A DNA stretch of 64,000 bases, taken from contig NZ_BBQH01000011.1 in assembly GCF_018397995.1 (NCBI RefSeq), forward strand, positions 124,001 to 188,000. Direction: 5' to 3'. The stretch is from Rhizomonospora bruguierae (GTDB taxonomy: Bacteria; Actinomycetota; Actinomycetes; Mycobacteriales; Micromonosporaceae). The notes under the pieces were generated by a model, which was not told the origin of the DNA, searched no databases, and saw nothing but the letters and a program-made list of their open reading frames with translations. A program made the translations under genes and the position numbers. Positions 15,352 through 24,085 of this stretch are shown one piece after another (positions within the stretch are counted from its first letter, which is position 1; every line of letters begins with the position of its first letter).

Positions 15352-17427
15352 GTGACCCGCACCCTGGCGCCCCTGGTCGGCGCCGCCCTGGATCGGGTCG
15401 ACGGGGCCCGGAAGGTGGCCGGCGCCGCGCCGTACCCGAACGACGTGCGCTACCCGGACCTGGCGTACGCGGCGCTGGTGCGGGCCACGATTTCGGCGGG
15501 GCGGGTGTCCGGGATCGAGACCGAGGGCGCGGAGGGCGCGCCGGGGGTGCTCACGGTCATCACTCACCTGACGGCGCCGCGGCTGTCGAGGGGGCCGGCG
15601 ACGTCGATCGGTCCGCAGCCGACCCCGCCGTTGCAGGGTGACCGCGTCGATTACGACGGGCAGTATCTGGCGGTCGTGGTGGCCGGGACGCGGGAGCAGG
15701 CGGTCGCCGCGGCGGACCTGGTGGAGGTCCGGTACGAGGTCGACGAGCCGGTGCTGCGGACCGAGGACCCGCGCGCGGAGCGCGAGGAGAACCCGTGGCA
15801 CTTCGACACGACCCGAGGCGACCCGGCCGGCGCGCTGCGCACCGCCGAGGTGCGGGTGGACTCCACCTACACCACTCCCCACCTCACCAACAATCCGCTC
15901 GGCCCGTTCACGACGGTGGCCCGGTGGGACGGTGACGACCTCACCGTCCACGACAGCACCCAGCACACGGCGAACACCCGGTCGGCGCTGGCCGGCGTGT
16001 TCGGCATCCCCGAGGAGCGGGTGCGGGTGCTGGCCCCGTTCGTCGGTGGCGGCTTCGGGGCCGGGCTGCGTTCGTGGCCCCACGTGACGGTCGCCGCGAT
16101 GGCCGCCCGGGTGGTGGGCCGGCCGGTCGCGCTGGAGCTGACCCGGCCGGAGATGTTCACCGGTACCGGCGGGCGGCCGTCGACGGTGCAGCGGATCCGC
16201 CTGGGGTCGACTGTGGACGGGCGACTGGTGGCGATCGACCACCATGCCGAGTACCCGGCCGCCATGGACGACGCCGTGCGGTACCGGGTGACGCCGCGCG
16301 GCGCCGGCGCCTACGCCTGCCCGAACTTCGCGGCGCGGGACGTGCAGGTCCGGCTGAACGTCCCGCCGACCGGGCACATGCGCGCACCCGGGACGGCCGA
16401 GGGCCTGTTCGCGCTGGAGTGCGCCCTGGACGAGTTGGCCTTCCGACTCGACATCGACCCGGTCGACCTGCGCCTGCGCAACGTCGCCGAGGTGGACCCG
16501 GAGAACGGGCGGCCGTGGACCACCACCGGGCTGCGCGAGTGCTACCGGGTGGGCGCCGAGCGCTTCGGCTGGTACGGGCGTTCCCCCGCGCCGTGCTCGA
16601 TGCGGGACGGGCACCGCATGGTCGGGTACGGGATGGCCGGGGTGACGTTCGGCTGGACGATGATGCCCTGCCGGGCGGCGGCGACGCTGCACCCGGACGG
16701 CACGGCCACGATCGCCACGTCGGCGACGGACATCGGCACCGGCACGTACACGATCCTGACCCAGCTCGCCGCCGACCTGCTCGATCTGCCCCCCGACTGG
16801 GTGCGGGTGGAGCTGGGCGACACCCGGCTGCCCAAGGCGCCCGCGGCGGGCGGCTCGGGGCTGACCGCCGCCGTAACCAACGCCGTGCAGGACGCCTGCC
16901 GGAACCTGCTGGAGATCGTCCGGAACGGGCACCCGCGCGGCACCGACGTGCGGGCCGAGGGCGCCAGCGCCCCGCCCGAGCGGGAGGACGTGGCGCCCTC
17001 CGGCGCGTTCGCCGCCGTCTTCGCGGAGGTCCGCGTCGACCCCGACCTCGGCGAGCTGCGGGTGGTGCGGCTGGTCACCGCGGTCGACGGCGGCCGGATC
17101 ATGAACCCGAAGCTGGCCGCGAGCCAGATCATCGGTGGCACGGTCGGCGGCCTCGGCATGGCCCTGATGGAACGCACCACGCCCGATCCGGGCAGCGGCC
17201 GGATCATGAACGCCAACCTCGGCGACTACCTGGTGCCGGTCCACGCCGACGTGCCCGACGTGGACGTGCTGTTCGTCGGCGGCCCCGACCCGCTGACCCC
17301 GATGGGGGTGAAGGGCGTGGGCGAGGTGGGGGTGGTGGGCGTCGCGCCGGCGGTCGCCAACGCGGTGCACCACGCGACCGGCCGCCGACTGCGCGCGCTG
17401 CCGCTCACCGTGGAGAATCTGCTCTAG
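15352..17427 (+). CDS. Molybdenum cofactor-binding subunit of aldehyde oxidoreductase (PaoC/YagR-like)
   Basis: The 691-residue catalytic subunit of the xanthine oxidase family has an aldehyde-oxidase hammerhead domain (residues 1-130). The molybdopterin domain follows, with PFVGGGFGAG (about 228-237) and the base Glu658 in VKGVGEVGVVG. It oxidises aldehydes or N-heterocycles, passing electrons through the two small subunits encoded upstream. Gene order Fe-S, FAD, Mo matches paoABC. GTG 15352 is the GTGA junction with the last 89-bp repeat, which brings the GAAAGG ribosome site. No XdhC/PaoD-type cofactor-insertion gene lies nearby. The stop TAG (17425) also forms part of the putative -10 box of the next gene. 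Confidence 0.88.
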   Translation: MTRTLAPLVGAALDRVDGARKVAGAAPYPNDVRYPDLAYAALVRATISAGRVSGIETEGAEGAPGVLTVITHLTAPRLSRGPATSIGPQPTPPLQGDRVDYDGQYLAVVVAGTREQAVAAADLVEVRYEVDEPVLRTEDPRAEREENPWHFDTTRGDPAGALRTAEVRVDSTYTTPHLTNNPLGPFTTVARWDGDDLTVHDSTQHTANTRSALAGVFGIPEERVRVLAPFVGGGFGAGLRSWPHVTVAAMAARVVGRPVALELTRPEMFTGTGGRPSTVQRIRLGSTVDGRLVAIDHHAEYPAAMDDAVRYRVTPRGAGAYACPNFAARDVQVRLNVPPTGHMRAPGTAEGLFALECALDELAFRLDIDPVDLRLRNVAEVDPENGRPWTTTGLRECYRVGAERFGWYGRSPAPCSMRDGHRMVGYGMAGVTFGWTMMPCRAAATLHPDGTATIATSATDIGTGTYTILTQLAADLLDLPPDWVRVELGDTRLPKAPAAGGSGLTAAVTNAVQDACRNLLEIVRNGHPRGTDVRAEGASAPPEREDVAPSGAFAAVFAEVRVDPDLGELRVVRLVTAVDGGRIMNPKLAASQIIGGTVGGLGMALMERTTPDPGSGRIMNANLGDYLVPVHADVPDVDVLFVGGPDPLTPMGVKGVGEVGVVGVAPAVANAVHHATGRRLRALPLTVENLL

Positions 17428-17436
17428 CCTGGCGCG

Positions 17437-18933
17437 ATGGACCACGCACCGGACCGGGTCCGCCTCCGCCAGGCCGCCGGGCGCTGGGTGCTGCTGGCCA
17501 CCGTGCTCGGCTCCGCGCTGGCGTTCGTCGACGCGACCGTGGTCACGGTGGCGCTGCCGGCCATCGGCCGCCGCTTCGGCGCGGACGCCGCCGCTCTCCA
17601 GTGGACGGTGAACGGGTACGCGTTGAGCCTGGCCGCGCTGATCCTGCTCGGCGGCTCGCTGGGCGACCGGTACGGCCGGCGGCGGGTCTTCACGATCGGC
17701 ATGGCGTGGTTCGCCCTCGCCTCGCTGCTGTGCGGGGTGGCGCCCAGCGTCGAGGTGCTGATCGGCGCCCGCGTCCTGCAGGGGGTCGGCGGGGCGCTGC
17801 TCACCCCGGGTGCGCTGGCGATCCTGCAGGCCGTGTTCGTCCCGGCGGACCGGGGGCGGGCGATCGGCGCCTGGTCCGGCCTCGGCGGCATCGCCGGCGC
17901 GGTCGGCCCGTTCCTCGGCGGCTGGCTGGTGCAGGCGGCGTCCTGGCGGCTGGTGTTCCTGATCAACGTGCCGCTCGCCGCGGTGGCGATCGCGGTCGCG
18001 CTGCGGCACGTGCCCGAGTCCCGCGACCCGGGCGCCACGCACCGGCCGGACGCGACCGGCGCGGCGCTCGCCGCGGCCGCCCTGGGTGGGCTGGCGTACG
18101 CGTTCACGCTCTGGCCCGGGCGCGGCCCCGGCGCGGCACCGGTCCTCGCCGGGCTGGTGGTCGGTGCCGCCGCGCTGGCCGGCTTCGTGCTCGCCGAGCA
18201 CCGGTCCCGGCACCCGATGCTGCCGCTGGGCCTGTTCGCGTCCCGCACGTTCACGGCGGTCAACCTGGCTACGTTCGCCCTCTACGCCGCCCTCGGCGGG
18301 GTGTTCTTCCTGGTGGTGATCCAGCTTCAGGTGGTCGCTGGCTACGCCGCGGTGGTCGCGGGCGCCGCACTGATCCCGATCACCGTGCTGATGCTGCTGC
18401 TCTCCGCGCCCGCCGGCGGGCTCGCGGGGCGGATCGGGCCGCGGCTGCCGATGACCGTGGGGCCGCTGGTCGGCGCGGTGGGGCTGGTGCTGCTCAGCCG
18501 GATCGGCGCGGGCACGGCCTACCTGACCGGAGTGCTGCCGGCAGCGGTCGTGCTCGGGCTGGGCCTGTCCGCCACGGTCGCGCCGCTGACCGCCACCGCG
18601 CTCGGCGCCGTGGACGAGCGGCACGCCGGCCTGGCCAGCGGCGTCAACAACGCGGTCGCCCGGGCCGGTGGCCTGCTCGCGGTCGCGGTGCTGCCGCTGG
18701 CGGCCGGCATCGGCACCGGCCGGCTGACCGACCCGGCCGCGCTGGCCCGCGCCTACCCGACCGCCATGCTGATCTGCGCGGGGCTGTTCGGGGCCGCCGC
18801 GGTGATCGCGGTGCTCGGCGTGCCCGGGCGCCCGGCGCGCCGACCCTCGCCGGTCCGCAGCCACTGCGCGGTGGGCGGAACCCCGCTGCACCCCGAGACC
18901 GACCGCCCGAACGGGTCCGCTTCCGTACAGTGA
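17437..18933 (+). CDS. MFS multidrug exporter, DHA2 (EmrB/QacA) family
   Basis: A 498-residue transporter with 14 predicted membrane helices. Signature motifs are FVDATVVTVALPAIGRRFG (motif near helix 1), GGSLGDRYGRRRVF (motif A, about residues 72-85) and VLQGVGGALLTPGALAIL (helix 4). DHA2 members export drugs or other toxic compounds with protons. A TAGCCT box (17425-17430) 6 nt before ATG 17437 suggests a leaderless transcript starting as the oxidoreductase ends. The last 30 residues form a hydrophilic tail not typical of the family. Confidence 0.88.
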   Translation: MDHAPDRVRLRQAAGRWVLLATVLGSALAFVDATVVTVALPAIGRRFGADAAALQWTVNGYALSLAALILLGGSLGDRYGRRRVFTIGMAWFALASLLCGVAPSVEVLIGARVLQGVGGALLTPGALAILQAVFVPADRGRAIGAWSGLGGIAGAVGPFLGGWLVQAASWRLVFLINVPLAAVAIAVALRHVPESRDPGATHRPDATGAALAAAALGGLAYAFTLWPGRGPGAAPVLAGLVVGAAALAGFVLAEHRSRHPMLPLGLFASRTFTAVNLATFALYAALGGVFFLVVIQLQVVAGYAAVVAGAALIPITVLMLLLSAPAGGLAGRIGPRLPMTVGPLVGAVGLVLLSRIGAGTAYLTGVLPAAVVLGLGLSATVAPLTATALGAVDERHAGLASGVNNAVARAGGLLAVAVLPLAAGIGTGRLTDPAALARAYPTAMLICAGLFGAAAVIAVLGVPGRPARRPSPVRSHCAVGGTPLHPETDRPNGSASVQ

Positions 18934-18937
18934 CGGC

Positions 18938-19804
18938 ATGGGGATGATCGCGACGGTGGGGCTGGTCCTGCACCCCAATCGCGATTCGAAGCCGGCGATC
19001 GACACGATCGTCGACTGGGCCCGGGGGCACGGCGCGACCGTGCTCGGCCTGCCCGACGAGGTCGGCCGCATCGACTGCCAGGCGGTCCCGGTGGACCAGT
19101 CCGCGCTGGTGGCCCGCGCGGACCTGCTGGTCAGCCTCGGCGGGGACGGGACGGTGCTGCGCACCATGCGGCTCGGCGCCAACACCGCCACCCCGGTCCT
19201 CGGCGTGAACCTCGGCCGGCTGGGGTTCCTGGCCGAGATCGACGCCGAGGAGCTGCCCGCGGCGCTGTCATGCATCGACGAACACCGGTACACGGTGGAG
19301 CCCCGGATGGCGGTCACCAGCACCCTGCCGGACGGCTCGCCGGTCACCGCCTTCAACGACATCGCGATGGTCCGGGTACCCGGGGACGGCCTGGCCGCGA
19401 TCGAGGTCTCCGTCAACGGCCAGCCGTTCATCCGGTACGCGGCGGACGCGGTCATCGTCGCCACGTCGACCGGGTCCACCGCGTACAGCTTCTCCGCGGG
19501 CGGCCCGATCGTCTCCCCCACCGTGGAGGCGGTGCTGGTCGTGCCGGCCTCGGCGCACTCGGCGTTCAACCGGGCGCTGGTGCTCTCCGCCGACGAGCAG
19601 GTCACCCTCGACCTGCTGCCCACCAGCGGGCAGCTCGCGGTGGAGGTCGACGGCGGGATCGGCGGCCACCTCGGCCCCGGCGACCGGATCACGGTCCGGG
19701 CGGCGCGCGCCGCGGCCCGGGTGGTGCGCCTGGGCACCACCACCTTCTACCAGCGGGCCCGGCGCAAGCTGCGGGTACCGGACAGCGCCGAAACGGACGT
19801 GTAG
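18938..19804 (+). CDS. nadK: NAD kinase
   Basis: The 288-residue enzyme phosphorylates NAD+ to NADP+. It shows LLVSLGGDGTVLRTMRL (GGDGT motif, about residues 66-82), GVNLGRLGFLAEI (about 90), ATSTGSTAYSFSAGGPIVSP (conserved second motif, about 180-199) and the C-terminal VEVDGG. TACAGT at 18926-18931 stands 6 nt before ATG 18938, so translation is probably leaderless. In many actinobacteria a nadK lies with recN and tlyA; it does not here, so this is likely a second, stand-alone NAD kinase. Confidence 0.88.
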   Translation: MGMIATVGLVLHPNRDSKPAIDTIVDWARGHGATVLGLPDEVGRIDCQAVPVDQSALVARADLLVSLGGDGTVLRTMRLGANTATPVLGVNLGRLGFLAEIDAEELPAALSCIDEHRYTVEPRMAVTSTLPDGSPVTAFNDIAMVRVPGDGLAAIEVSVNGQPFIRYAADAVIVATSTGSTAYSFSAGGPIVSPTVEAVLVVPASAHSAFNRALVLSADEQVTLDLLPTSGQLAVEVDGGIGGHLGPGDRITVRAARAAARVVRLGTTTFYQRARRKLRVPDSAETDV

Positions 19805-19841
19805 CGCGGCCGCTTCGCTCGACCGAGCACGGCGGGGCCGC

Positions 19842-20258
19842 TCAGTCCGCGGCCGACCAGGATGACCAGCGGTCCACGTCGACGGCGAGGACCGGGCCGG
19901 ACGGGGGCTGGTCGCGGTACTGGGGGTAGCGGTCCGCGAGGCGGGTGACCGCGTCGGTGCCCTCGGCGGTCTCCGCGGCCAGGACCCGGGCGTCACCGTC
20001 GGCGCGGACCCACCACAGGGCGGTCCAGTCCTCGGCGTACTCGTCGACCAGCAGCGCGACCCGCGGGTTGGCGGCGACGTTGGCGAAGCGGCGCAGCTCG
20101 GTGCCGTGCTTGGGCTTGGCGTCCACGGCGCTGTAGATGGTGCCGCCGGCGATGGCGAACACCAGGGGTACCAGGTGGGGGCGGCCGTCTGCGCCGGCGG
20201 TGGCCAGGCGGGCCACCCGGGCGGCCGCGAAGCGCCGGCGGGCCTCGTCGAGGGTCAT
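19842..20258 (-). CDS. PPOX-class F420-dependent oxidoreductase (Rv0121-type)
   Basis: A 138-residue split-barrel flavin/deazaflavin protein. RFAAARVARLATAGADGRPHLVPLVFA (residues 8-34) and DAKPKHGTELRRFANVAANPRVALLVDEY (about 46-74) match the Rv0121-like subfamily that binds coenzyme F420. These small enzymes reduce diverse substrates such as biliverdin or quinones; the substrate here is unknown. It is divergent from an SDR pseudogene, 31 bp apart. Confidence 0.85.
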   Translation of the reverse strand: MTLDEARRRFAAARVARLATAGADGRPHLVPLVFAIAGGTIYSAVDAKPKHGTELRRFANVAANPRVALLVDEYAEDWTALWWVRADGDARVLAAETAEGTDAVTRLADRYPQYRDQPPSGPVLAVDVDRWSSWSAAD

Positions 20259-20289
20259 GGGCTGCGCGGTACCCCGTTAGGATCTTCGC

Positions 20290-20944
20290 ATGCGCATCCT
20301 GCGCGGCTGCCCGAGCGGTCGGACGAGGACGCGGCCCGGCTGCCGCCGGAGCGCGGCACCGAGGAGGTCACCGACGCCACCTACGGCCCGCTGAAGGTGG
20401 CCTGCGAGGACGACGTGCTGGTCCGGTACGGCGAGCGGGGGACGATCGTGCGTCCCGGCGTGGTGGCGGGGCCGCACGACCCGACGGACCGGTTCACCCG
20501 GTGGGTGCGCCGGGCGGCGCGGGGCGGCCGGGTGGCGCTGCCCGGCCGGCCGGAGCAGCCCGTACAGGTGGTGGACTCGCGGGATCTGGCCCGGCTGGTC
20601 ACCACGCTGCTGGCCGCCGACCGGCCGGGCGTCTACAACGCCGTCGGCCCGGCGGAGCCGACGACGATGGCCGGGCTGATCGAGGCGTGCGCCGCCGCGG
20701 CCGGCACCGGGGTCGAGATGGTGCCGGTGGAGCCGGAACGGGTGCCCGGCCGGCTCCCCCTGATCGTGCCGTCGGCGTGGGAGCCGATGTTCCGGCGCGG
20801 CGCCGGCCGGGCCCGGGCCGCGGGGATGCCCGCCACGCCGCTGGTCGAGACCGCCGCCGCCACCCTGGTTTGGGACCGTGGGCGTGGTGCGCCGCCGCTG
20901 GCGCGGGATCTGGACCAGCAGAGGAGGCCGGGCTGGTCGGCTGA
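20290..20944 (+). pseudogene. NAD-dependent epimerase (extended SDR), deletion/frameshift remnant
   Basis: ATG 20290 opens with MRIL, the normal first residues of these reductases, but the frame is then lost. In another frame the C-terminal two thirds of the family follow: EVTDATYGPLKVACE (YxxxK region), IVRPGVVAGPHDPTDRF, QVVDSRDLA and GVYNAVGP. About 115 residues carrying the NAD-binding GxxGxxG motif are missing. Near the 3' end the expected terminal sequence moves to a third frame (GPAEEAGLVG, stop at 20944). A perfect-looking leaderless -10 (TAGGAT, 20278-20283) still precedes the ATG by 6 nt. I read this as an inactivated gene. Confidence 0.7.
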
Positions 20945-21143
20945 GGTCCCGCACCGGGCGGATGATCTCGCCACGGTCCCGTTGGCCGGCACCCGTCGGC
21001 CGCCTACGCACTGTCAGGAACGGGAACCGCTCAGCTACGCTCGTCAACGGCCGATCCGCTGATCATTGAGTGCGCGCAGCGCGGGACGTGGGGCCGTCGA
21101 TGACCGGTACTGGGATGCGCGAACGCCGCCGGGCGGGTTCGCG

Positions 21144-22706
21144 GTGACGGGCTACGCGGAGGCGTCCCGGCTGGTCGCCGGCGACCGGCGGGCCGAGAAG
21201 GCGCTGGAAGCCGAGCTGACCGACCTGATCGCGGACACCTACACGCGCCATGACGGGCTGCTGGAGCGGGCCGACGCGCTCGCCGCGCGGGCCGCCGCGG
21301 CGGGCTCCGGGCGCTACGTGGCGCTCGCCGAGCTGGCCCGCGCCGATGTCTACAACCGCACCGGCCGGGCGCCCGAGGGCGCCGGCATCGCCCAGCGCCG
21401 GCTGGAGTCCACCGCCGACACCGTGGTGGCCGCCCGCGCGCACGCGATCATTTCCGGCGGGCTGTGGCGGCTGGGCGAGATCAGCGAGTCCGCCAGCCAC
21501 GCCGAGAAGGCGTTCCGGCTGCTGACCGAGGAGGATCCGCTCTGCCTGCGGGTCGACCACGCGATGGTGCTGGCCGCGCAGATCTACGGGTACCGGATCG
21601 GCGGCCGGTCGGTGGCCGCGTTCCGGTACGCGCAGGAGCTGGCCGACCGGCTGGGCCGGCCCAGCATGCGGATCGTCAACCTGAACAACTGGGCCTGGGT
21701 GCAGTACGAGCGCGGCGATCTGGCCGGCGCGGTCGAGCTGGTGACCCGGATGCGCCGGCTGGCCGAGCACACCGGGCACCGGCTCACGGCGTCCTGTGTG
21801 GACACACTGGCCCGGGTGCTGCTGGAGTCGGGCGACCCGGGGCAGGCCACCGAGGTCATCAAGGCCGCGCTGGCCGGGTTCTCCGACGAGACCGAGCCCG
21901 ACGCGATCCCGAGCTGCCTGCTCACCCTCGCCGAGATCCAGCGCCGCCGGGGCGACCTGGCCGGCGCGGTCGCGAGCCTGACCCGGTCCCGCGAGATGAG
22001 CGTGCGGGCCGGCATGGCGGAGAGCAGCGCGCGGGCCCTGCACGAGCTGGCCGCCTGCTTCGCCGCGACCGGGGACTACCGTTCGGCGTACGAGCACATG
22101 GTGGCGTTCCACGGCGAGTGGACGCGGCTGCGCTCGGAGCAGAGCGAGGCCGCCGCCTCCGTGGTCCAGGCGGTGTTCGACATCGAGCACGCCCGGCGGA
22201 CCAGCCGGGAGTACCAGCGGCTCGCCGAGCGGGACCCGCTGACCGGGCTGTGGAACCGGCGCAAGTGCGAGCAGCACCTCAACGGGCTGCTGGGCCTGGC
22301 GCCGGCCGCCCGGGGCGCGCTCAGCGTCGCGATCCTCGACCTGGACCACTTCAAGCAGGTCAACGACCGGCATTCGCACGAGGCGGGCGACCGGGTGCTG
22401 CGCGTGGTCGGGCAGATCCTGCGCGACACCGCCGGGCCGGACGGGCGCGCGGTCCGGCTGGGCGGGGAGGAGTTCCTGCTCGTCCTGCCGCTCGGCGGGG
22501 CGGCGGCCCGGGAGCACTGCGAGCGCGTCCGCCGGACGGTCGCCGACCAGGACTGGTCCGGGGTCGGCCGGGGGCTGCGGGTCACCACCAGCGCGGGCGT
22601 CACCGAGGTGCGACCGGACGACGACTACTCGACGCTGCTGCGCCGGGCCGACCAACACCTCTACACCGCCAAGCACGGCGGCCGGGACCTGGTGGTCGGC
22701 GACTGA
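21144..22706 (+). CDS. Diguanylate cyclase with TPR-like sensor region
   Basis: The 520-residue protein has an alpha-helical tetratricopeptide-like region (residues about 40-360) and a C-terminal GGDEF domain (about 365-515). The signature is intact: DPLTGLWNRRKCEQHL, LDLDHFKQVNDRHSHEAGD and RLGGEEFLLVLP. It should synthesise c-di-GMP from two GTP. No RxxD inhibitory site is visible five residues before GGEEF. The start is uncertain: the frame is open from TTG 21066, but I prefer GTG 21144, with GGGCGGG just upstream. It may oppose the EAL protein at 10787-12547. Confidence 0.85.
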   Translation: MTGYAEASRLVAGDRRAEKALEAELTDLIADTYTRHDGLLERADALAARAAAAGSGRYVALAELARADVYNRTGRAPEGAGIAQRRLESTADTVVAARAHAIISGGLWRLGEISESASHAEKAFRLLTEEDPLCLRVDHAMVLAAQIYGYRIGGRSVAAFRYAQELADRLGRPSMRIVNLNNWAWVQYERGDLAGAVELVTRMRRLAEHTGHRLTASCVDTLARVLLESGDPGQATEVIKAALAGFSDETEPDAIPSCLLTLAEIQRRRGDLAGAVASLTRSREMSVRAGMAESSARALHELAACFAATGDYRSAYEHMVAFHGEWTRLRSEQSEAAASVVQAVFDIEHARRTSREYQRLAERDPLTGLWNRRKCEQHLNGLLGLAPAARGALSVAILDLDHFKQVNDRHSHEAGDRVLRVVGQILRDTAGPDGRAVRLGGEEFLLVLPLGGAAAREHCERVRRTVADQDWSGVGRGLRVTTSAGVTEVRPDDDYSTLLRRADQHLYTAKHGGRDLVVGD

Positions 22707-22755
22707 CCGCCGGCTCAGCGGGGATTGACCGCCTCAGCGGCGACTGATCGCCGGC

Positions 22756-23739
22756 TCAGCGGGGCCGGTAGTCGGCGACCAGCTTGTCCATGACCGCGTC
22801 CAGGCGCTCGTCAACGACCTGCCGGGCCGGGTCCTCGTCGTACCAGGCGACGATCTCGCGCGCCCCCCGGTGGAACGGGATGGTCGCCACGTACCCGGGC
22901 ACCAGGCGTTTGAGCTTGGCGTTGTCGAAGATCATCGAATGCGCCTTGTCACCGAGCAGGCCGGCGCCCCACCCCGGGTCCGCCGCGGCGATCGCGGCCG
23001 AGGGCACGTGCACGATCCGCGGCGGCACCCCGGCCGCGGCGGCGAGCGTCTCGGCGATCTGGTTCCAGGTCAGCACCTCGTCCGTGGTGATGTGGACGGC
23101 CTCGCCGATCGCCGCCGGGTGGCCGAGCAGCGGCACGAAGCCCCGGGCGAAGTCCTCGTGGTGGGTCAGCACCCACAGCGACGTGCCGTCGCCGTGCACC
23201 ACGATCTCCTTGCCCCGCCGCAGCCGGGCCATCGCCGTCCAGCCGCCGTCGAACGGGACCGCCGTGCGGTCGTAGGTGTGCGACGGGCGCACGATCGTGA
23301 CCGGGAAGCCGGCCGACCGGTACGCCGCCACCAGCGCGTCCTCGCAGGCGATCTTGTCGCGCGAGTAGCGCCAGTGCGGGTTGCGCAGCGGGGTCGACTC
23401 GGTGACCGGCAGCCGTGCCGGCGGCGTCTGGTACGCCGAGGCGGAGCTGATGAACACGTACTGCCCGGTACGCCCGGTGAACAGGTCGATGTCCGCCCGG
23501 ACGTGCCCGGGCGTGTACGCCACCCAGTCGACCACCGCGTCGAACGTCAGGTCGCCCAGGGCGGCACGGGCCGACTCCGGCGCCCGGATGTCGCCCCGCA
23601 GCCGGGTCACCCCGGCCGGGAGCGGCCGGCGCTCCTCGTTGCCGCGGTTGAGCGTGTACAGGTCGATGCCGCGCTCGACGGCCAGGCGGGAGCAGGCCGA
23701 ACTGATGATGCCGCTGCCACCGATGAACAAGACCCGCAT
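22756..23739 (-). CDS. NAD-dependent epimerase/dehydratase family protein
   Basis: A 327-residue extended SDR with the N-terminal MRVLFIGGSGIISSACSRLA (GxxGxxS nucleotide motif), FISSASAYQ and a catalytic YSRDK (Tyr/Lys, about residue 128). IVRPSHTYD and a C-terminal substrate domain follow. Members reduce or epimerise nucleotide sugars or related compounds. Although it follows the CHAT operon by 16 bp, a TAGGGT box (complement of 23746-23751) lies 6 nt before its ATG. It thus probably has its own leaderless promoter. Confidence 0.85.
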   Translation of the reverse strand: MRVLFIGGSGIISSACSRLAVERGIDLYTLNRGNEERRPLPAGVTRLRGDIRAPESARAALGDLTFDAVVDWVAYTPGHVRADIDLFTGRTGQYVFISSASAYQTPPARLPVTESTPLRNPHWRYSRDKIACEDALVAAYRSAGFPVTIVRPSHTYDRTAVPFDGGWTAMARLRRGKEIVVHGDGTSLWVLTHHEDFARGFVPLLGHPAAIGEAVHITTDEVLTWNQIAETLAAAAGVPPRIVHVPSAAIAAADPGWGAGLLGDKAHSMIFDNAKLKRLVPGYVATIPFHRGAREIVAWYDEDPARQVVDERLDAVMDKLVADYRPR

Positions 23740-23755
23740 GGGGACACCCTATCCG

Positions 23756-24085
23756 TCAGCGCGGCCTGGCGGACCCGCCGTCCTCGGCGCCCTCGCCGCC
23801 GGCCCTGGGCCCACCCTCGCCGCCGAGCACCACCGCCGCCTTCCGGCGGCCGTTGAGCCAGGCGAAGAGTCCGAAGTAGACGGCCATGCCGGCGGCCAGG
23901 CCGATCGCGTACCAGCCGAACGCGTCGGTGCCCCGGCCGGACACGGCCACGGTGGCCCCGCCGCCGATCGCGGACAGCACCGCGGCCAGGTCGGAGATCT
24001 GGGCGCCCGGCGAACGGACCAGCGTCCGGTAGGCCAGGTACCCGGCGACCAGGCCGAAGCAGGCCGCACCCAGGTTGCCGATCAT
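23756..24085 (-). CDS. Three-helix membrane protein coupled to the CHAT protease
   Basis: The 109-residue product starts MIGNLGAACFGLVAGYLAY (helix 1). A second hydrophobic segment is ISDLAAVLSAIGGGATVAVSG and a third FGWYAIGLAAGMAVYFGLFAWL, followed by a Gly/Glu-rich hydrophilic tail (about residues 80-109). ATG 24085 overlaps the CHAT stop in an ATGA junction and has GGAGGGGAG upstream. I recognise no family. Strict coupling suggests it is the partner or substrate of the CHAT protein, perhaps a membrane effector released by proteolysis; that role is a hypothesis only. Confidence 0.7.
   Translation of the reverse strand: MIGNLGAACFGLVAGYLAYRTLVRSPGAQISDLAAVLSAIGGGATVAVSGRGTDAFGWYAIGLAAGMAVYFGLFAWLNGRRKAAVVLGGEGGPRAGGEGAEDGGSARPR

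Noticed and set aside
14704-19743. A 1679-codon minus-strand open frame
   Set aside because: It runs antisense to the FAD subunit, Mo subunit, MFS and NAD kinase genes, is dominated by His/Arg/Gly/Pro from reversed GC-rich codons, and shows no family motif.
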